Shown piece after piece: positions 58,941-64,000 of a DNA stretch of 64,000 nt. The notes beneath the pieces were generated by a model. That model worked only from the letters and a program-made list of their open reading frames with translations. It was not told where the DNA came from and did not search any database. Made by a program: the position numbers and the translations under genes. Position 1 is the stretch's first letter; every line of letters starts with the position of its first letter. Origin of the DNA: Xanthobacteraceae bacterium (GTDB lineage: Bacteria; Pseudomonadota; Alphaproteobacteria; Rhizobiales; Xanthobacteraceae); NCBI GenBank assembly GCA_022841625.1, contig JALHRD010000003.1:62001-126000 (forward strand), written 5' to 3'.

Positions 58941-59898
58941 AGGGTCGCCCTGGCGGGGACTGGGAGTGGTCACCCAGAAAGAACTGTCTGATCATCTCAG
59001 CAGCGCACGGATGCTGGTGATCCAGCTCTTGGTCGTGGTCACCGGCGTTGTCATCGTCCTGGTATCGCTTCAGCAAATCCGCGATATCACCGCGGAGGAT
59101 CCGTTCCTGCTGCTCCGCGTTTTCACGCGGTCCGGCGAGCAGTTGTCGTTTGTGTTTGTGATGACGCTGCTGGTGCCGTTGCTGGCCATTGGGCTGGGGT
59201 TTGACCTGGTCAATAGCGAGCACAATCAGCGCACGCTGAGCCGGATCCTGTCGCAGCCGATCTATCGGGACGCGCTGCTGTTCGGAAAGTTTCTTGCAGG
59301 GCTTGCCACCATCGCCATCAGCCTCACGGCCATGTGGATGGTCGTAATCGGGCTCGCGCTTTCGGCGCTCGGCGTGCCGCCGAACGGCGAAGAACTCGCG
59401 CGGGCGGCTTTGATGTTGGTGGTGACCATCGCCTATGCCGGTGTCTGGTTGGCGCTGGCGATGTTGTTCTCGGTGCTGTTCCGCTCGCCAGCGACTGCCG
59501 CGTTGTGCGCGCTTGGGCTCTGGCTCTTCGTCTCGATCCTGTGGCCATTGCTGTCGGGCCACTTGGTCAATGTCCTGTTTCCACCGTCTGCCACCACCGC
59601 CGACGCGTTGCTCAACAGTCTGTCGATGCATCAGGCGTTCAGGCGATTGTCGCCCGGGGCATTGTTTGCCGAGATCGTGACGGTGCTGCTTGATCCCGCG
59701 ATGCGCTCGACCCAGCAATCGCAGCTTGCCGCGATGGGACTGGCCTTGGTCGAGCCAGGCTCAATCCCTGGAGCCCCGCTACCACTGCTGGAGAGCGTGC
59801 TGATTATATGGCCGCAGATGGTCGGTCTGATTGGCGGCTCGATCGTGCTGTTCGTGATCGGCTATGTGGTCTTCCAGCGGCAGGAAGTGCGTGCATAG
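58930..59898 (+). CDS. ABC-2 family permease
   Basis: 322 aa from ATG 58930, overlapping the ATPase stop by 11 bases. Six or seven membrane helices (VIQLLVVVTGVVIVLVSLQQ, LSFVFVMTLLVPLLAIGLGF, AIALLIGLG-type pair VTIAYAGVWLALAMLFSVLF and a final VGLIGGSIVLFVIGYVVFQR). The LSRILSQPIYRDALLFGKF segment after the second helix is the common ABC-2 membrane signature. It completes the three-gene unit. An intrinsic terminator starts 48 bases after its stop. Confidence 0.88.
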   Translation: MQREGSPWRGLGVVTQKELSDHLSSARMLVIQLLVVVTGVVIVLVSLQQIRDITAEDPFLLLRVFTRSGEQLSFVFVMTLLVPLLAIGLGFDLVNSEHNQRTLSRILSQPIYRDALLFGKFLAGLATIAISLTAMWMVVIGLALSALGVPPNGEELARAALMLVVTIAYAGVWLALAMLFSVLFRSPATAALCALGLWLFVSILWPLLSGHLVNVLFPPSATTADALLNSLSMHQAFRRLSPGALFAEIVTVLLDPAMRSTQQSQLAAMGLALVEPGSIPGAPLPLLESVLIIWPQMVGLIGGSIVLFVIGYVVFQRQEVRA

Positions 59899-59945
59899 CG
59901 ACGCGCCAATACGCAAGGCTGATCCGTCATCGAAAATTGTGAAAC

Positions 59946-59975
59946 AACCCGGAAGCAATTCCGGGTTGCTTTTTT
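59946..59975 (+). terminator. Intrinsic terminator of the NEW3-ABC unit
   Basis: AACCCGGAA (59946-59954), loop GCAA, TTCCGGGTT (59959-59967): a perfect 9-base stem, then GC and six T (59970-59975). The group II intron begins two bases later at 59977. Confidence 0.95.
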
Positions 59976-59976
59976 G

Positions 59977-61853
59977 GTGTGCCGAGCATGAACGACAGCT
60001 TGGAGGTGGAAGTCCTCTATCCAGCCTGATGGCGGCGAAGGATTAGCGAAGCGCAAGGGCGTCGCCGCGAGGCGGGGTCTGAAGGAAGCGTGGAGCAAAG
60101 CCGCGGCCCGATGGACAAGAACCGGATCGTGAGGCCTACCCGGTCGGACGAGCGAGCCAATGATCGCGAAGTCCACGGTCATCAAGGACCGGGGTGGTAA
60201 ATCCGGCGGGCGTGCGGCGAAGGCGGTCGTTCTTACCTCGGGAGGTCTGTGTTGCGTCCCGGCGACGGGACTGAGGCTGCCGCAAGGCGGCCTGACCACA
60301 ACGCAGAAGTCAGCAGAGGGCATAGTAGGCGGGAGCGTCCGCCGAAGGCCCGAACGGTGGAACGGCCAATAGAGCGGCGATCTCGCGCGAGCCATGCGGC
60401 AGAACAATCAGGTCGAGCTGAACTTGGGCACTGGGGCAAGCGGTGAAGCCGCAAGCGCCGCCGCTCAAGAGACCGAAGCACGCGCGGCGAGAACCGACAT
60501 CGAAAGCCGGGCGGTCCTGGTTGGGCCGTCGATGGAATCAGTTGTCGAGCGTGAGAACCTGAAGAAGGCACTGGCGCAAGTGAAGCGCAACAAGGGCGCG
60601 CCCGGCAGCGACGGCATGACTGTCGGCGATCTGGCGCCCCACCTGAAGGAGCACTGGCCCACGATCCGGGCGCAGCTGCTTGACGGCACCTACAAGCCGC
60701 AGCCGGTGCGGCGGGTGGAGATACCGAAGGCGTCGGGCGGCTCACGGTCGCTCGGCATCCCGACGGTGCTCGACCGCTTCATCCAGCAGGCGGTGATGCA
60801 GGTGCTGCAAGCGGACTGGGACCGGACGTTCTCCGAGGCAAGCTTCGGCTTCCGGCCGGGGCGCTCGGCGCATCAGGCGGTGGAACGGGCGCAGGCGTAC
60901 ATCGCGTCCGGACACGGCTTTGTCGTGGACATCGACCTGGAGAAGTTCTTCGACCGGGTCAACCACGACATCCTGATGGGGCTCATTGCCAAGCGGGTGA
61001 CTGACAAGCGAATCCTAAAACTCGTCCGCGGCTTCTTAACCGCTGGCGTGTTGGACGGCGGCCTTGTCAGTCCGACCGAGGAAGGCACGCCGCAAGGCGG
61101 ACCGCTCTCGCCGCTGTTGTCGAACCTGATGCTGGACGTGCTGGACAGGGAGCTGGAGAAGCGCGGCCATCGCTTCGTGCGCTACGCCGACGACTGCAAC
61201 ATCTATGTGCGCAGCCAGCGGGCGGGCGAACGGGTCTTGGCCGGCATCGAACGGTTCCTGGCGAAGCGCCTCAAGCTGAAGGTCAACAAGGCCAAGAGCG
61301 CGGTCGGCAAGCCAAGCGTGCGCAAGTTTCTGAGCTTCTGCTTCACGAGCGGCAGGCAGCCACGGCGGCGCATCGCGCCGCAGGCGCTCGTCCGCTTCAA
61401 GAGCCGGGTTCGGGAACTGACGTGGCGCACGCGCGCGGCGAGCCCGGCGCAGATCGTCAAGGAATTGTCGGGCTATCTGATCGGATGGTGCGGCTACTTT
61501 GGCTTCTGCGAGACTCCCTCGGTACTGCGCACGCTTGACCAGTGGACCAGACGGCGGCTGCGCGCCATTGTCTGGAAGCAGTGGAGACGCGGACGCACCC
61601 GTTACGCCGAGTTGCGACGCCGCGGCGTCGGCCGGGATTTGGCGGCGCAAACCGCCGGCAGCCCACATGGCCCTTGGCGGCTCAGCAACAGCCCCGCGCT
61701 CAACATTGCTCTGCCAAATGCCTTCCTCGGCTCGCTCGGATTGCCTTCCATCGCAACCAACAAGGCTGCCTAATCCAGCGAACCGCCGGATACGGACCCG
61801 TATGTCCGGTGGTGTGGGAGGGGAGGCGTCGTGAGACGCCCCCCTATCCCGAT
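59977..61853 (+). mobile_element. Group IIC intron
   Basis: About 1877 bases. 5' end GTGTGCC directly after the T tract of the terminator, which is the usual target of class C introns (T-rich IBS). The 5' region is structured and non-coding (59977-60393), the middle encodes a reverse transcriptase, and the 3' part has a domain V hairpin at about 61782-61813 (ACCGCCGG pairs with CCGGTGGT, with ATACG/CGTAT above it and a two-base bulge, and CGC in the catalytic-triad position) followed by domain VI (GGCGTC 61825-61830 with GACGCC 61835-61840) and the end CCCTATCCCGAT. Ends are assigned by pattern. Confidence 0.9.
60394..61773 (+). CDS. ltrA: Group II intron-encoded reverse transcriptase/maturase
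   Basis: 459 aa, inside domain IV of the intron. RT motifs: LGIPTVLDRFIQQAVMQVLQ (RT2), VVDIDLEKFFDRVNHD (RT3), EEGTPQGGPLSPLLSNLMLD (RT4), RFVRYADDCNIYV (RT5, the YADD active site), and KLKVNKAKSAVGKPSVRKFL (RT6-7). Maturase domain X follows (KSRVRELTWRTRAASPAQIV, GWCGYFGFC). There is no HNH endonuclease at the C-terminus, as expected for class C, which integrates at terminators via single-stranded DNA. The frame looks intact, so the intron may be mobile. Confidence 0.95.
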   Translation: MRQNNQVELNLGTGASGEAASAAAQETEARAARTDIESRAVLVGPSMESVVERENLKKALAQVKRNKGAPGSDGMTVGDLAPHLKEHWPTIRAQLLDGTYKPQPVRRVEIPKASGGSRSLGIPTVLDRFIQQAVMQVLQADWDRTFSEASFGFRPGRSAHQAVERAQAYIASGHGFVVDIDLEKFFDRVNHDILMGLIAKRVTDKRILKLVRGFLTAGVLDGGLVSPTEEGTPQGGPLSPLLSNLMLDVLDRELEKRGHRFVRYADDCNIYVRSQRAGERVLAGIERFLAKRLKLKVNKAKSAVGKPSVRKFLSFCFTSGRQPRRRIAPQALVRFKSRVRELTWRTRAASPAQIVKELSGYLIGWCGYFGFCETPSVLRTLDQWTRRRLRAIVWKQWRRGRTRYAELRRRGVGRDLAAQTAGSPHGPWRLSNSPALNIALPNAFLGSLGLPSIATNKAA

Positions 61854-61954
61854 ATGGGGCCAAAGACGACAGTCATGGCGGCAACTTCAATCGTCACCGC
61901 TTTGGCGGGCGGATTGGCTATGCGAAAACGGCGGATGGGCCAAGCGGCAGCAGA

Positions 61955-62134
61955 TCAGCCGCCGATGCGGCGCCAGCCGTCGCGGGCAAGCATGGTAAGC
62001 CCATCGACGTGCTTAGCTACCACGTCCCAATTGACCATCGGGCGCGCCGTTGCGCGATCGGTGAAATGGTCAACCGCATAGACGCCGCCGATAGTGAGTG
62101 CGCAACCGAGAACGATACCAAACAAAAAACGCAT
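61955..62134 (-). CDS. Small exported or membrane protein
   Basis: 59 aa from ATG 62134, preceded by GAGGGA. One N-terminal hydrophobic helix (FLFGIVLGCALTIGGVYAVD), then a polar segment of about 35 residues (RPMVNWDVVAKHVDGLTMLA, ending RDGWRRIGG). Conserved-looking but unnamed; a similar 60-residue protein is common in Bradyrhizobium-type genomes by my recollection. It is transcribed toward the intron. Confidence 0.6.
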   Translation of the reverse strand: MRFLFGIVLGCALTIGGVYAVDHFTDRATARPMVNWDVVAKHVDGLTMLARDGWRRIGG

Positions 62135-62420
62135 GGCCGCTTGTCCCTCTTGAAGACCCCATCGGTTGGAGTGGCTTAGGGGATGAACGCGGCACCAATA
62201 TGATGGGGATCGCCCTGCTGGCGGCAACGCGCATCGCAGCACGTTGTTTTGGTCAATGCATTGATATTGCTCAATAATCGGAGCTAACGGTCGTTAGATA
62301 CCATGTCGACGGCTGGTGCCTCGCGACGGGCAAGTTTTTTGTCCGGCGCGCGGAAATCGCTGTATAGTATGAACAAGGGTTCAAAGAAGTATTCGGGCGG
62401 CGTTGCTTAGAGTTGGGGAG

Positions 62421-62624
62421 ATGGCGTTGGATGCACATAAGTTTCGACTTGGTCAGACCGTGTATTTCACGGCGCGGCCGTTAGGTCACATGTCTGCCGA
62501 CGGGGCATATCAGATCGTGAAGCTCTTGCCCTCCGATGGCGACGAGCACCAATACCGTATCAAGAGCAACACCGAAGCTTTTGAGCGGGTGGCGAAGGAA
62601 AGTCAGCTTGATCGCTCGCGCTGA
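62421..62624 (+). CDS. Small conserved hypothetical protein
   Basis: 67 aa from ATG 62421, preceded by GGGGAG. All-beta, SH3-like pattern: FRLGQTVYFTARPLGHMSAD, GAYQIVKLLPSDGDEHQYRI and KSNTEAFERVAKESQLDRS. The family of short rhizobial proteins with a G-x-Y-x-I-V-x-x-L-P...QYRIKS core is widespread and unnamed. An imperfect long hairpin follows it at 62636-62688. Confidence 0.72.
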   Translation: MALDAHKFRLGQTVYFTARPLGHMSADGAYQIVKLLPSDGDEHQYRIKSNTEAFERVAKESQLDRSR

Positions 62625-62635
62625 GCGCATGCTCC

Positions 62636-62688
62636 GTTTCCGAAATTCGTGAACCGTCGCGGCAGCCGCTTACACGAATCTCGGAAAC
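62636..62688. repeat. Long imperfect hairpin after the small gene
   Basis: GTTTCCGAAATTCGTG (62636-62651) and CACGAATCTCGGAAAC (62673-62688) pair at 15 of 16 positions, with a 21-base loop. No T tract follows. It may mark the 3' end of the small gene's message or be a repeat unit whose relatives lie outside this window. Confidence 0.6.
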
Positions 62689-62885
62689 CCGCAGCACTGA
62701 CAAGTCCATGAATCTAGTGCCGCTTCTCGATTTGAAGTTGTTCGCTGCGTTGGTTCACTCCGCGGGTGTTGCCTATGGGCATCACCCGATACCTCAATTT
62801 CAGCATACGCCGCGGCCCCGTGGACAATTTGCAACAATAGTTCATATGCTGCAGAATTCATTGCAACAACAGTAGGTAGCAGGTG

Positions 62886-63860
62886 ATGTCCGAACTGATC
62901 GGACGCTGGACCGCGGCATTAGACTGGTTGCCGACCACGCTGCCCTTGCCGCTATGGTCGGCGGGCATTCTGGTTGTTTGCCTCATTTTGTTGTCGGCCG
63001 TGGCGTTTAACGGCGCCGGGCGCGACGGACTGATTGGCGGCGTTGCGCGCATGCTGCTGATTGCGCTGGGTGGCGCACTGACGCTCTTCTTTCTTGACGG
63101 TAGTAGAAGCCACGATTTTGCCGCTGAGCGGCGGGCGCTTGAAGTGCGGGCGAACGCGCTGGCGGCGCGCGCGGCCATGCCGGGATCGCCGCTCGCCTGT
63201 CTCGATTCGCTGATGGGCGACGTCGTCGAGACCGCCTGCGAGCGTGCATTATTTGCCACGCCGGAATCCACCGCGGCGGCGGTGTCCCATGCGGCTGCTC
63301 AATTGGCTTTGTTCGTTGATGTCAGCAACGTCGTTGCACGTGGCAATTCCGGAATGGAGCCGCTGCGGGCGAGCTTGCGGCGCGTCGTGGAGGGCGACCG
63401 CTATGGCCTGATCGCCCATGTGCTGGCGACGCGCGATGGCTGTGTGGCAGAACAGTGCCCGGCACTGGCCGTCATGCATAATCCGCAGCGGGTGAATACA
63501 AATCTGTCGCAGCAAACCTACGAAAAATTTATTACGCGACATTCCGCCGCCTGGTCCGCGCCGGCAACGAATTCCGACACTGTCGGCGCGATAGCGCCGG
63601 TGCCGCGCGCTGCAACGGTCTTGGCGTCGCCGGCGGCGCGGCCGCCGGGACCCGGCCTATTCTTCCCGTCATCCGACACAATTCCAGCGGTCAGCATCAT
63701 GGGCGCGGAGCCGCCTGCGGCGCAACCTGAGCCGGCGGGCGCTGCTGCCCCGGTTCGCACGCCGCCGCGCCGGCCGGCCCAGGCGGCGCCGCAACCCAAA
63801 CAGGCGCCTATCGATCTCAATGCGACTGCGCGAGGCGGCGCGCCTGCCGCCGCGCAGTGA
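62886..63860 (+). CDS. Membrane protein with proline/alanine-rich tail
   Basis: 324 aa from ATG 62886. Two membrane helices (WSAGILVVCLILLSAVAFNG and GVARMLLIALGGALTLFFLD), a soluble central domain of about 160 residues with cysteines in SPLACLDSLMGDVVETACER and GCVAEQCPALAVMH, and a disordered C-terminus rich in Pro and Ala (PPRRPAQAAPQPKQAP). The central cysteines recall periplasmic domains held by disulfides. Not recognised further. The DUF1489 gene begins about 90 bases downstream. Confidence 0.72.
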   Translation: MSELIGRWTAALDWLPTTLPLPLWSAGILVVCLILLSAVAFNGAGRDGLIGGVARMLLIALGGALTLFFLDGSRSHDFAAERRALEVRANALAARAAMPGSPLACLDSLMGDVVETACERALFATPESTAAAVSHAAAQLALFVDVSNVVARGNSGMEPLRASLRRVVEGDRYGLIAHVLATRDGCVAEQCPALAVMHNPQRVNTNLSQQTYEKFITRHSAAWSAPATNSDTVGAIAPVPRAATVLASPAARPPGPGLFFPSSDTIPAVSIMGAEPPAAQPEPAGAAAPVRTPPRRPAQAAPQPKQAPIDLNATARGGAPAAAQ

Positions 63861-63950
63861 CAGTTCGCTGAGGATAACTGTGGTCGATGCTGGCCGCAGC
63901 GGTGCGCGACGCTAACATGCTGCCGCATTCGGAATGACAGAAGTCTTCGC

Positions 63951-64000
63951 GTGGCCCTGCATCTGATCAAGCTTTGCGTCGGTTGCGACTCCATCCAGGA
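63951..64000 (+). CDS. DUF1489-family protein, N-terminal start (partial)
   Basis: Only 16 codons lie in the window, from GTG 63951: VALHLIKLCVGCDSIQ. This matches the conserved start of DUF1489 proteins (TLHLIKLCVG, then an acidic-aromatic helix), a family found almost only in Alphaproteobacteria. The gene continues past the right edge. The short ORF-like start overlaps nothing else. Confidence 0.6.
   Translation, partial: MALHLIKLCVGCDSIQ

Noticed and set aside
58786-59718. 310-codon frame opposite the ABC permease
   Set aside because: Arg/Gln/His-rich antisense frame with no domain resemblance; the permease on the other strand is well supported.

Overview
The window is high-G+C DNA. It has dense, mostly short-spaced genes, many ATGA/GTGA start-stop overlaps and two tRNA genes. 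Gene content points to an alphaproteobacterium of the order Hyphomicrobiales (Rhizobiales), close to the Bradyrhizobium/Rhodopseudomonas/Pseudolabrys part of the tree. The signs are the many Bug-type periplasmic solute receptors (TctC-like), an ATP12-type F1-ATPase assembly factor, an AdhC-type formaldehyde dehydrogenase, DUF1489 and DUF599 proteins, and palindromic intergenic repeats of a kind I know from that group. The assignment is by family recognition only.

Layout. 0-7 kb: the end of an M20 peptidase, a Bug receptor, and a three-gene minus-strand cluster for a 2-oxoacid oxidoreductase (korB, korA, and an NADPH/FAD/Fe-S flavoprotein). 7-11 kb: ATP12, a ParDE-like toxin-antitoxin pair, the 3' remnant of a dead Bug gene, a DUF4160/DUF2442-HTH pair and pccB. 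11-24.5 kb: small conserved proteins, a DMT exporter, three tandem paralogous secreted proteins of unknown function, a TIM-barrel isomerase, a metallophosphoesterase, five Bug receptors, frmA, and a MITE-like insertion just upstream of the last Bug gene. 24.5-30 kb: a thioesterase, tRNA-Arg(TCG) followed by an islet of unknown genes (a two-gene module closed by a strong terminator), a GT4 glycosyltransferase, hicB with a frameshifted hicA, and a gene-poor stretch.

30-45 kb: a Bug receptor whose promoter and leader region is crowded with GTAAGA repeats, a MetE-like methyltransferase, an MgtC-like membrane protein, pccA (24 kb from pccB), a gamma-glutamylcyclotransferase/acylphosphatase pair, lipB, a lone fliN-like gene, tRNA-Leu(GAG), a polysaccharide deacetylase, mgtE and an EAL protein. 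45-56 kb: a lone antitoxin-like regulator, pyrE, two related aldo-keto reductases around an Asp/Glu racemase, an SDR and a Bug receptor, FkbM methyltransferase, queC overlapping a preQ0-type transporter gene, RraA, YdcF, DUF599 and a GST. 56-64 kb: a NEW3-domain protein coupled to an ABC-2 exporter, an intrinsic terminator with a group IIC intron inserted directly behind it, small proteins, and the start of a DUF1489 gene.

How it fits together. The metabolic theme is uptake and degradation of organic acids: eight intact Bug receptors without any TctA/TctB membrane partner in the window, propionyl-CoA carboxylase, a ferredoxin-type 2-oxoacid oxidoreductase, RraA, Asp/Glu racemase and several dehydrogenases. 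A second theme is small stress and conflict modules (ParDE-like, DUF4160/DUF2442, HicAB, an orphan XRE protein, and the tRNA-linked module), mostly in the first 30 kb. No prophage, transposase or CRISPR array is visible; the only clear autonomous mobile element is the group II intron.
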